Origin: Lachnospiraceae bacterium
GTDB taxonomy: Bacteria; Bacillota; Clostridia; Lachnospirales; Lachnospiraceae
Length of the DNA: 7,843 bases
Assembly (NCBI GenBank): GCA_900755865.1
Contig: CAAEHZ010000059.1
Location: 1 to 7,843, forward strand
Direction: 5' to 3'
A model generated the notes under the pieces. It did not search any database. It had not been told where the DNA came from and worked only from the letters and a program-made list of their open reading frames with translations. The position numbers and the translations under genes are program-made. Positions 1 to 5,561 of the stretch are shown piece after piece (the first letter of the stretch is position 1; each line of letters begins with the position of its first letter).

Positions 1-2
1 TA

Positions 3-92
3 AATTCCAATACCCGGTACGGTCTGAGTGTATATGATTATATTGTGCTGGATGCCTCTTCTGTCAGCGACGACCAGTTTATCAATCAATAG
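3..92 (+). CDS. C-terminal end of an upstream protein, possibly HlyD-family adaptor (5' partial)
   Basis: An open frame enters from the left edge and ends at TAG 90-92, giving about 29 C-terminal residues that finish ...LDASSVSDDQFINQ. No domain can be identified in so short a tail. The suggestion of an HlyD-type (membrane-fusion or efflux periplasmic adaptor) protein rests on my recollection that such a gene often precedes yggS-sepF in Lachnospiraceae, so it is synteny-based inference. The stop lies 39 bp before the chosen yggS start, with no terminator between them, so the two genes are probably co-transcribed. Confidence 0.5.
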   Translation, partial: NSNTRYGLSVYDYIVLDASSVSDDQFINQ

Positions 93-131
93 AGGAAGCG
101 GCAAAAGCCTTTGCGCAGGAATGGAGAGCTT

Positions 132-833
132 ATGATACGGGAAAATATGGAAGCAGTAAACAAAAGAATAGAAAAGGCATGTCTTACCGCGGGCAGAAAC
201 CGGGAGGCGGTTACGCTGATTGCTGTCAGCAAGACAAAGCCGATAGAGCTTTTAAGGGAGGCCTATGATGCCGGGGCGAGAGATTTCGGGGAAAACAAGG
301 TACAGGAGCTTCAGGACAAGATTCCCCAGCTTCCCGGGGATATCCGCTGGCATATGATAGGACATTTACAGCGGAATAAGGTGAAATATATTGTTGATAA
401 GGTATATATGATACACAGCGTGGATTCTCTCCGGCTGGCGGAGGAAATCAGCAGGGAAGCGGTAAAGAAGGAGGTCACGGTAAAGATTCTCCTGGAGGTG
501 AATGTAGCGGAGGAGGAAAGCAAATTCGGTACAACCACAGAGGAGGCTGCTTCTCTGGCAGAACAGGTGGCAGTGCTTCCCGGAATACAGATTATGGGGC
601 TTATGACGATTGCACCCTATACGGAGAACCCTGAAGAAAGCAGAAAGTATTTTAAAAAATTGAAACAATTGTCTGTTGACATAGAGGAAAAAAACATTGA
701 TAATGTTAGTATGAATGTGTTGTCGATGGGCATGACCGGGGACTTTGAAGCAGCAGTGGAGGAAGGTGCCACTTATGTCAGAGTCGGCACGGGAATTTTT
801 GGCGAGCGTGATTACGGCACCGTTCAGGCATAA
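132..833 (+). CDS. yggS: YggS/YlmE-family PLP homeostasis protein
   Basis: A 233-residue cytosolic pyridoxal-5'-phosphate-binding protein of the YggS/PROSC (PLPBP) family. It has an alanine-racemase-like TIM barrel and is thought to control free PLP and amino/keto-acid pools rather than act as an enzyme. The PLP lysine is K34 in AVSKTKP. Other family hallmarks follow in order: FGENKVQE, WHMIGHLQRNK, IHSVDS, GLMTIAP, and the phosphate-binding end LSMGMTGDF ... VRVGTGIFGERDYG. The usual MGMS is MGMT here, a conservative change. I chose ATG 132 because GGAGAG at 123-128 is well placed and MIRENMEAV matches family N-termini. A TTG at 111 in the same frame would add seven residues but is poorly spaced from its GAGGAAG. 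sepF follows 55 bp downstream, the classic YlmE-SepF pairing of Gram-positive bacteria. Confidence 0.95.
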   Translation: MIRENMEAVNKRIEKACLTAGRNREAVTLIAVSKTKPIELLREAYDAGARDFGENKVQELQDKIPQLPGDIRWHMIGHLQRNKVKYIVDKVYMIHSVDSLRLAEEISREAVKKEVTVKILLEVNVAEEESKFGTTTEEAASLAEQVAVLPGIQIMGLMTIAPYTENPEESRKYFKKLKQLSVDIEEKNIDNVSMNVLSMGMTGDFEAAVEEGATYVRVGTGIFGERDYGTVQA

Positions 834-888
834 ATGGAAAAATGTAAAAAGAAAAATAGAAGCCACGGAAAGGCATAGGAATTAACAT

Positions 889-1416
889 ATGGGTGTAATG
901 GACAAGTTTTTGAACTATATGAAATTAAACGGTGAGGATGACGAGTACTATGATGAAGACTATCTGGATGATGAAGAAGAGGTAACACCGGCATCGGCTC
1001 CCAGAAAGTCAGGAGCGGCAAAGAATAAGGATGCAGAGGAAGAATATGCAGAACATTCCTCCAGAAAGGCAGCCCCGGTTAATAAAATTACTCCAATCAG
1101 CAAGCCCACTGCAAGAAGGTCAAATGTGGGAGCAGGAATGGAGGTATGTGTGATTAAGCCGACTTCCGTGGAGGAGGCAAGGGAAATCACGGAAACCCTT
1201 CTGGCAAACCGGACGGTTGTATTGAATCTGGAGGGGCTGGATGTGGATATTGCACAGAGAATCATTGATTTTACAAGTGGTTCCTGCTATGCAATCAATG
1301 GAAATTTACAGAAGATTTCCCATTATATTTTCATTATTACACCGGCAAGTGTAGATATTTCAGGCGATTTTCAGGATATCTTCGGAGGCTCTTTTGAAAT
1401 GCCCTTAAATAATTAA
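889..1416 (+). CDS. sepF: Cell division protein SepF
   Basis: A 175-residue SepF that tethers and bundles FtsZ at the membrane during septum formation. Residues 1-13 (MGVMDKFLNYMKL) form the short amphipathic membrane-binding helix. Residues 15-31 are a strongly acidic run rich in D, E and Y. Residues ~32-84 are a low-complexity Ala/Lys/Ser/Pro linker. The SepF/DUF552 polymerising domain occupies ~85-175, from EVCVIKPTSVEEAREI through VVLNLEGLD, AQRIIDFTSGSCYAI and HYIFIITP. ATG 889 is favoured because AGGA (877-880) lies 8 nt upstream and this keeps the whole helix; ATG 898 is a shorter alternative. The acidic tail and linker are longer than in Bacillus SepF (about 150 residues), as I recall is usual in Clostridia. 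The gene ends just before a strong terminator. Confidence 0.95.
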   Translation: MGVMDKFLNYMKLNGEDDEYYDEDYLDDEEEVTPASAPRKSGAAKNKDAEEEYAEHSSRKAAPVNKITPISKPTARRSNVGAGMEVCVIKPTSVEEAREITETLLANRTVVLNLEGLDVDIAQRIIDFTSGSCYAINGNLQKISHYIFIITPASVDISGDFQDIFGGSFEMPLNN

Positions 1417-1423
1417 AAGCGTG

Positions 1424-1447
1424 GAGTCCGCGTGGCGGGCTCTTTTT
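1424..1447 (+). terminator. Intrinsic terminator after sepF
   Basis: GAGTCCGC (1424-1431) pairs with GCGGGCTC (1435-1442) across a three-base loop. This is an 8-bp GC-rich stem with one G-U pair, followed directly by five T residues (1443-1447). It begins 7 bp after the sepF stop. Its T-run ends only 7 bp before the aroB ribosome binding site, so aroB either depends on read-through or uses a promoter inside sepF. Confidence 0.85.
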
Positions 1448-1466
1448 GCGTGACAGGAGAAAAAGC

Positions 1467-2585
1467 ATGGCAGAAATGATGGACAGATTACCGATTCTTT
1501 ATGACAGGAAGCCCTGTTATGATATTGTTTTCAGACAATCCTTTGATGATTTATGGAAGGAACTGGAGGCACTGGGATGTGCTGACAGAAAAATCTGTGT
1601 GATAACGGATTCTAAGGTAGACGAATTATATGGAGAAGAAGTTCTGAAGCTTCTGGAAGGCAGCTGCAAAAAGGCTGTAAAGTTTGCTTTCCCCAATGGT
1701 GAGGAAAACAAGAATCTGGATACTGTGAGAGAAATCTACCGGTTTTTAATTGAGGAAGGCTTTGACAGAAAGGATATGCTGCTGGCGCTGGGCGGCGGCG
1801 TGGTAGGGGATACCGCAGGGTATGTGGCGGCAACTTATTTAAGGGGTGTGGACTTTGTACAGGTTCCTACAACTCTTCTGGCACAGGCGGACAGCAGCAT
1901 CGGAGGAAAGACCGGGGTTGATTTTGACGGTTACAAGAATATGGTGGGTGCCTTTAAGATGCCCAGACTTGTCTATATGAATTTTAAGACCCTTCAGACA
2001 CTGGATGACAGACAGTTCTTTGCAGGCTTTGCAGAGGTCATGAAGCACGGACTGATTAAGAATGTGTCCCTTTATGAGTGGCTCATTGAAAACATGTATG
2101 AAATCTGCGAGAGAAATCTGGATGTTTTACAGGAAATGCTGACTCAGAGCTGTATGGTAAAGAAGCTGGTAGTGGAGAAAGATCCTACCGAACAGGGGGA
2201 CAGGGCGCTTTTAAACTTTGGTCATACCATTGGACATGCCATTGAAAAGGCAAAGAATTTTGAACTGTACCATGGAGAGTGTGTGGCGTTGGGATGTGTG
2301 GCGGCTGCCTTCATTTCCTGGAAGAGAGAGCTTCTTTCCATGGAGGAATACTATGAAATCAGGGATATGTTTGTTCCCTTTTACCTGCCGATTTCCGTTG
2401 AGGGCATTTCTCCGGAAGAAATTTTGCACCTGACAAAATCTGATAAAAAGATGGAATCAGGGAAAATCAAATTTATTCTTCTGAAAAAAATCGGTAAGGC
2501 TGTGATTGAAAAATCCGTAACAGATGAAGAGATTCTGGCTGCAATAAACGAAATTTATTTTAGTGAAGAGGATGCTCATGCGTAA
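1467..2585 (+). CDS. aroB: 3-dehydroquinate synthase
   Basis: Catalyses step two of the shikimate pathway: DAHP to 3-dehydroquinate plus phosphate, EC 4.2.3.4, using NAD+ and a divalent metal. The protein has 372 residues, normal for the family. The N-terminal half is the NAD-binding Rossmann-like domain with FPNGEENKN and the glycine-rich GGGVVGDTAGY at 109-119. Next is VPTTLLAQADSSIGGKTGV (~133-151), which supplies substrate and lysine contacts. Metal ligands by family alignment are E190 (AEVMKHG), H253 (NFGHTIGHAIE) and H269 (YHGECVALG). ATG 1467 is chosen because AGGAGA at 1455-1460 sits 6 nt upstream; an in-frame TTG at 1446 lies inside the terminator T-run and is rejected. The 3' end overlaps lspA by 8 bp, suggesting translational coupling. 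No other aromatic-pathway gene is nearby. Confidence 0.97.
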   Translation: MAEMMDRLPILYDRKPCYDIVFRQSFDDLWKELEALGCADRKICVITDSKVDELYGEEVLKLLEGSCKKAVKFAFPNGEENKNLDTVREIYRFLIEEGFDRKDMLLALGGGVVGDTAGYVAATYLRGVDFVQVPTTLLAQADSSIGGKTGVDFDGYKNMVGAFKMPRLVYMNFKTLQTLDDRQFFAGFAEVMKHGLIKNVSLYEWLIENMYEICERNLDVLQEMLTQSCMVKKLVVEKDPTEQGDRALLNFGHTIGHAIEKAKNFELYHGECVALGCVAAAFISWKRELLSMEEYYEIRDMFVPFYLPISVEGISPEEILHLTKSDKKMESGKIKFILLKKIGKAVIEKSVTDEEILAAINEIYFSEEDAHA

Positions 2586-3099
2586 AAGAACGAAAATGCT
2601 GCTTATTGATGTAGTGGTTATGCTGGTACTGCTTGGTCTTGACCAGCTGACAAAGTATCTGGCAATTATAAATCTGAAAAATCATCCGGCGGTTGTATTA
2701 TGGGATGGTGTGCTGGAATTAAATTATCTGGAAAACAGAGGCTCTGCCTTTGGGATGTTGCAGAACCAGAAATTTTTTATTCTGTTTATCGGTGTGGTAT
2801 TTCTGGCAGTTATCCTGTTTTTCCTGTTTAAGCTGCCGGAGGAAAAGAAGTTCTGTACCGTTCATATCCTGCTTTCTGCAATCGTGGCAGGGGGGGTGGG
2901 GAAAATGATTGACCGTCTGCGCTTTGATTATGTGGTTGACTTTATTTCTTTTGTGTTGATTCATTTCCCGATTTTTAATGTGGCAGACTGTTATATTGTG
3001 GTGGCTACCATTGTCCTGTTTTTGTTATTCCTTTTTGTCTTTGAGGAAAAGGATTTGGAATTTTTAAGTTTTAAGCAGAACCGTTACCGTAAAATGTAG
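2578..3099 (+). CDS. lspA: Lipoprotein signal peptidase (signal peptidase II)
   Basis: Membrane aspartyl protease that cleaves the signal peptide from diacylglyceryl-modified prolipoproteins (EC 3.4.23.36). It has 173 residues with about four transmembrane segments, near 8-21, 66-84, 94-109 and 139-157. Visible motifs are DQLTKY (22-27), NRGSAFG (53-59), IDRLRFDYVVDF with the first catalytic Asp D121, and FNVADCY with the second, D137. Unusually, the position before MIDR that is Asn in well-studied LspA proteins (G-N-x-x-D-R) is Lys here (K109, codon AAA at 2902-2904). ATG 2578 is preferred because AAGAGG (2566-2571) lies 6 nt upstream. ATG 2572 directly abuts that site and GTG 2563 lies upstream of it. 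The start lies inside aroB (8-bp overlap); rluD follows after 24 bp, as in many Firmicutes. Confidence 0.95.
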   Translation: MRKRTKMLLIDVVVMLVLLGLDQLTKYLAIINLKNHPAVVLWDGVLELNYLENRGSAFGMLQNQKFFILFIGVVFLAVILFFLFKLPEEKKFCTVHILLSAIVAGGVGKMIDRLRFDYVVDFISFVLIHFPIFNVADCYIVVATIVLFLLFLFVFEEKDLEFLSFKQNRYRKM

Positions 3100-3123
3100 A
3101 GAAGTAATGTTAAGAGGATTTAT

Positions 3124-4068
3124 ATGGAACAGTTTCGTTTTGAAATAACAGAGGAACTGGAGGATGAGAGAATCGATAAGTGCCTTGCCGTGCTTATCGA
3201 TTCTTTGTCACGTTCTTTTATTCAGAAAATGATAAAGGAGAATGCTGTCACTGTAAACGGGGTTCCGGTAAAGGGCAGCTATAAGGTAAAAGCAGAGGAT
3301 GAGGTGGCATTTCTTCTGCCGGAGGCAGTGGAGCCGGACATCGAGCCGGAAAATATTCCGCTGGATATTTTATATGAGGATAAGGATGTCATTGTGGTAA
3401 ACAAGCCAAAGGGCATGGTGGTGCATCCGGCGTCGGGGCACTATTCCGGCACGCTGGTAAACGGACTGATGTATCACTGCGGAAAGGAGCTTTCCGGGAT
3501 TAACGGGGTGATGCGTCCGGGAATCGTCCACAGAATCGACAAGGATACCACCGGTTCCGTGATTGCCTGCAAAAATGATGCAGCCCATAAATGTATTGCA
3601 GAGCAGCTAAAGGAACATTCCATCAACAGGCGGTACAGGGCTGTCTGTCACGGGGTACTGAAGGAGGATGAAGGGGTGATTGACAAACCCATAGGAAGGC
3701 ATCCCACAGACAGAAAGAAGATGGCTGTCAACGAAAAGAACGGAAAGCGGGCAGTGACCCATTACCGGGTTCTGGAACGGTTTCAGGATTATACCTATAT
3801 TGAGTGTGTGCTGGAAACAGGAAGAACCCATCAAATCAGGGTGCATATGGCAAGCATCGGACATCCGCTCTTGGGAGATACGGTATATTCCAACAGGAAA
3901 TCTCCCTTTTCCTCTCTGGAAGGGCAGACGTTGCATGCCATGACGCTCGGGTTTCAACATCCCTCCAGCGGAGAGTACGTGGAAGTAAATGCGCCCCTGC
4001 CGGAGTATTTTGTACATCTTTTAAAGACTTTAAAAGACTGTTGTCTAAAAGCAAAAAATGATGTATAA
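3124..4068 (+). CDS. RluD/YlyB-family large-subunit rRNA pseudouridine synthase
   Basis: A 314-residue RluA/RluD-family enzyme that isomerises uridine to pseudouridine in RNA, probably 23S rRNA. An S4-like RNA-binding domain spans ~13-65 (ERIDKCLAVLIDSLSRSFIQ ... VTVNGVPV). The catalytic domain follows, with VVNKPKGMVVHP, then GIVHRIDKDTTGS carrying the catalytic D139, the Arg-containing GRTHQIRVHMASIGHPLLGD, and a C-terminal LHA motif. The usual HRLDxxTSG reads HRIDKDTTG, a conservative variant. AGAGGA at 3113-3118, 5 nt before ATG, supports the start. Adjacency to lspA matches the lspA-ylyB arrangement of Bacillus. The exact target uridine cannot be assigned from sequence, so no gene symbol is given. 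Its stop codon TAA lies within the -10 box of the next promoter. Confidence 0.95.
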   Translation: MEQFRFEITEELEDERIDKCLAVLIDSLSRSFIQKMIKENAVTVNGVPVKGSYKVKAEDEVAFLLPEAVEPDIEPENIPLDILYEDKDVIVVNKPKGMVVHPASGHYSGTLVNGLMYHCGKELSGINGVMRPGIVHRIDKDTTGSVIACKNDAAHKCIAEQLKEHSINRRYRAVCHGVLKEDEGVIDKPIGRHPTDRKKMAVNEKNGKRAVTHYRVLERFQDYTYIECVLETGRTHQIRVHMASIGHPLLGDTVYSNRKSPFSSLEGQTLHAMTLGFQHPSSGEYVEVNAPLPEYFVHLLKTLKDCCLKAKNDV

Positions 4069-4069
4069 T
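4041..4069 (+). promoter_or_regulatory. Probable sigma-A promoter for the cytidylate-kinase-like gene
   Basis: TTGTCT (4041-4046; four of six matches to TTGACA) and a perfect TATAAT (4064-4069) are separated by exactly 17 bp. The elements lie in the last codons of the rluD-family gene, whose stop codon (4066-4068) is part of the -10 box. Transcription would begin near 4076, about 60 nt before the downstream ATG. Confidence 0.7.
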
Positions 4070-4077
4070 ATATTTAG

Positions 4078-4110
4078 ATAAAAGCATATATTTCTAATAA
4101 TTGCTTTTAT
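4078..4110 (+). other. AT-rich inverted repeat: 5'-UTR hairpin or weak terminator
   Basis: ATAAAAGCA (4078-4086) and TGCTTTTAT (4102-4110) form a perfect 9-bp stem around a 15-nt AT-rich loop. The position is ambiguous. It could terminate rluD transcripts weakly, since the right arm carries four T residues. It could also form a hairpin at the very 5' end of the mRNA started by the promoter at 4041-4069. Only two of the nine pairs are G-C, so it would be a poor terminator; a 5'-end hairpin seems at least as likely. Confidence 0.5.
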
Positions 4111-4135
4111 ACTTTGCAAAAAGGAGTACATGCTT

Positions 4136-4762
4136 ATGAATACAATTATAACAATAGGAAGACAGTTTGGTTCAGCGGGTCGTGAAATCGGCGAAAAGGT
4201 TGCGGAGTATTTCGGAATTAAGTGTTATGACAAGGAATTGCTGAGCAGAGCAGCAAAGGAAAGCGGCTTCTGCGAGGAAATGATTCAGAATCATGACGAG
4301 CGTCCTACAAATTCATTTTTGTACAATCTGGTAATGGATACCTATTCCTTTGGGTACAATGCTTCTTCTTTTGGGGATATGCCTATCAGCCATAAGGTGT
4401 TTCTGGCACAGTTCGATACCATCAAGAAGATTGCGGATGAAGGTCCTTGTGTGATTGTAGGAAGATGTGCTGATTATGCGCTGGCAGATTATAAGAATGT
4501 AGTCAATCTGTTTATCTTCGGCGACGAGGACGTAAAGACAAAGCGGATTATGCAGAAGTATGATTTGACGGAAGCAAAAGCAAAGGATATGATTATCAAG
4601 AAGGATAAGCAGCGTCAGAGCTATTACAATTATTATTCCTCCAAGAAATGGGGACGGGCTGACAGCTATGACTTATGTATTAACAGCAGCGTTCTTGGTG
4701 TGGAAGGCACTGTAAAACTGATTATCCAGTATGTGGAAGATTTTGAGAAAAGAAATAGCTAA
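4136..4762 (+). CDS. Cytidylate-kinase-like family protein, cellular role unknown
   Basis: A 208-residue protein resembling the Cytidylate_kin2 group (Pfam PF13189-like), P-loop NMP-kinase relatives common in Clostridia. It opens MNTIITIGRQFGSAGREIGE, where GRQFGSAGREI stands in for the P-loop; the canonical GKS/T lysine of Walker A is absent, as is typical of this group. Further features are VIVGRCADY (~103-111), a hydrophobic VNLFIFG strand, and a charged lid-like region with R/K clusters (TKRIMQKY ... KKDKQRQSYYNYYSSKKWG). The C-terminus, DLCINSS ... GTVKLIIQYV, matches the end of CMP kinases. ATG 4136 is preferred to ATG 4130 because AGGAG (4122-4126) is 9 nt away rather than 3 and family members start MNxIITI. 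True CMP kinase activity is unproven; a regulatory or other nucleotide-binding role is possible. Confidence 0.85.
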   Translation: MNTIITIGRQFGSAGREIGEKVAEYFGIKCYDKELLSRAAKESGFCEEMIQNHDERPTNSFLYNLVMDTYSFGYNASSFGDMPISHKVFLAQFDTIKKIADEGPCVIVGRCADYALADYKNVVNLFIFGDEDVKTKRIMQKYDLTEAKAKDMIIKKDKQRQSYYNYYSSKKWGRADSYDLCINSSVLGVEGTVKLIIQYVEDFEKRNS

Positions 4763-4768
4763 AAAGTA

Positions 4769-4798
4769 TTGACAAATATAAGGCACCTCTGCTATGAT
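4769..4798 (+). promoter_or_regulatory. Strong sigma-A promoter of the rplU-prp-rpmA operon
   Basis: A perfect -35 TTGACA (4769-4774) and TATGAT (4793-4798; five of six matches) are spaced 18 bp apart. The predicted start is about 4804-4806. No terminator separates the preceding gene from this promoter, so read-through transcripts from upstream are also expected. The spacer holds one arm of an inverted repeat with the rplU ribosome binding site. Confidence 0.85.
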
Positions 4799-4918
4799 AC
4801 TACGGTATGCCGCATGATTCGGTATAAGTGTGTCCGCCTGACCGGCCGGATACCACCAAAATCAGCGAGTAATGTGAACAAAGATGTTTATCGTAGTTCA
4901 TGAATAGGAGGTGCCTTA
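4779..4918 (+). repeat. 11-bp inverted repeat linking the promoter spacer to the rplU ribosome binding site
   Basis: TAAGGCACCTC (4779-4789) is the exact reverse complement of GAGGTGCCTTA (4908-4918). The right arm covers most of the rplU Shine-Dalgarno (AGGAGGTG, 4906-4913). The left arm lies between the -35 and -10 boxes, so it is absent from transcripts started at this promoter but present in read-through RNA. Confidence 0.75.
4801..4905 (+). promoter_or_regulatory. Structured 5' leader of rplU, probable L21 ribosomal-protein leader
   Basis: About 115 nt of untranslated leader lie between the predicted transcription start and rplU. Visible stems: TATGCCG (4806-4812) with CGGTATA (4820-4826), a 7-bp stem with one G-U and a 7-nt loop; GTGTCCG (4830-4836) with CGGATAC (4847-4853), with an inner CC/GG; and TGTGAAC (4873-4879) with GTTCATG (4896-4902), five Watson-Crick plus two G-U pairs. 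GGTAT (4804-4808) could alternatively pair with ATACC (4850-4854), offering a competing outer stem. Location, size and structure fit the Firmicutes L21 leader (Rfam L21_leader), thought to mediate feedback by a ribosomal protein. The family call is from memory of its context, not a covariance-model search. Confidence 0.65.
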
Positions 4919-4920
4919 AT

Positions 4921-5226
4921 ATGTACGCAATTATTGCAACAGGCGGAAAGCAGTACAAAGTTTCTGAAGGTGATGTTATCAAAGTTGAGAAGTTGGACGC
5001 AGAAGCTGGAAGCACTGTTTCTTTTGACCAGGTAATCGCAGTAAGTGACGGAACCCTCAAGGTTGGCGAGGACGTTGCAAAAGCAACCGTTTCCGCAACT
5101 GTTATGGAGCAGGGAAGAGGTAAAAAGGTTATTGTATACAAGTACAAGAGAAAAACCGGTTACCACAAGAAGAACGGTCACAGACAAGCATACACTCAGG
5201 TTAAGATTGATAAAATCAACGCATAA
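4921..5226 (+). CDS. rplU: 50S ribosomal protein L21
   Basis: A 101-residue L21, a 23S-rRNA-binding protein of the large subunit. It begins [20 protein letters not shown], the family signature, continues with [20 protein letters not shown], and ends with the basic [21 protein letters not shown] tract. ATG 4921 is chosen because AGGAGGTG (4906-4913) sits 7 nt upstream. An in-frame ATG at 4900 would place the ribosome binding site inside the reading frame and is rejected. The stop codon overlaps the next start by one base (TAATG), which favours translational coupling to prp. Expression is presumably governed by the structured leader. Confidence 0.98.
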   Translation: MYAIIATGGKQYKVSEGDVIKVEKLDAEAGSTVSFDQVIAVSDGTLKVGEDVAKATVSATVMEQGRGKKVIVYKYKRKTGYHKKNGHRQAYTQVKIDKINA

Positions 5227-5558
5227 TGACAACAGTGGTGATTTGTAAGGACAGGACCGGTTCCTATACAGGCTTTTACTGTATGGGACATGCAGGTTAT
5301 GCAAGACCCGGGAAACCGGATATCCTTTGTGCTGCAGTTTCTGCACTGACGATTGGAACCATCAATTCTCTTGAAGAACTGGCGGGAGAAAAACTGTCAG
5401 TGAAACAGGAAGAGCAGACAGGATTTCTCAAATGTGAGTTTGAGGGCAGCCTGCAGGAAAAATCCGTATTTCTGATAGAGTCCATGGTATTTAATCTGGA
5501 AAATTTAAGCAGAGAATACGGAAAAAAATATTTGCAAGTAAAATTCGAGGAGGTGTAA
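5226..5558 (+). CDS. prp: Ribosomal-processing cysteine protease Prp (YsxB family)
   Basis: A 110-residue cysteine protease that removes the N-terminal extension of L27 before or during 50S assembly. The active-site signature is intact: H22 in MGHAGYA and C35 in DILCAAVSALTIG. The alternating strands and the C-terminal helix (SVFLIESMVFNLENLS) fit the family, and the length matches Staphylococcus and Bacillus homologues. ATG 5226 overlaps the rplU stop as TAATG, and no separate strong ribosome binding site is visible, so it likely relies on re-initiation after rplU. Its substrate is the next gene. The final codons carry the rpmA ribosome binding site (GAGGAGGTG, 5547-5555). Confidence 0.95.
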   Translation: MTTVVICKDRTGSYTGFYCMGHAGYARPGKPDILCAAVSALTIGTINSLEELAGEKLSVKQEEQTGFLKCEFEGSLQEKSVFLIESMVFNLENLSREYGKKYLQVKFEEV

Positions 5559-5561
5559 ACC

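Noticed and set aside
111..131. TTG 111 start extending YggS by seven residues
   Set aside because: Its possible RBS (GAGGAAG) is about 13 nt away, while ATG 132 has GGAGAG close by and gives the family-like N-terminus.
834..888. Promoter or hairpin between yggS and sepF
   Set aside because: The gap is A-rich, with no convincing -35/-10 pair and only a 3-bp GCC/GGC pairing.
1446..1466. TTG 1446 start for AroB
   Set aside because: It lies inside the U-tract of the sepF terminator, while ATG 1467 has a well-spaced AGGAGA.
3607..4017. A 136-codon minus-strand frame within the pseudouridine synthase gene
   Set aside because: It is a shadow of a well-supported gene with an unbroken family match on the + strand. 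Its translation is Cys/His/Met-rich without a domain.
4018..4040. Short tandem-like repeat TTTAAAGAC / TTTAAAAGAC
   Set aside because: It encodes the end of the pseudouridine synthase, is imperfect and has only two copies, so it is most likely chance in AT-rich coding DNA.
4900..4920. ATG 4900 start for L21, adding MNRRCLN
   Set aside because: It would put the obvious Shine-Dalgarno inside the gene; [12 protein letters not shown] is the universal L21 start.
4800..5346. Two minus-strand open frames across the rplU leader and rplU (to 5147 and 5346)
   Set aside because: They are antisense shadows of the leader, rplU and prp. They have no ribosome binding site, recognisable domain or promoter, and their composition is what the opposite strand of coding DNA gives.
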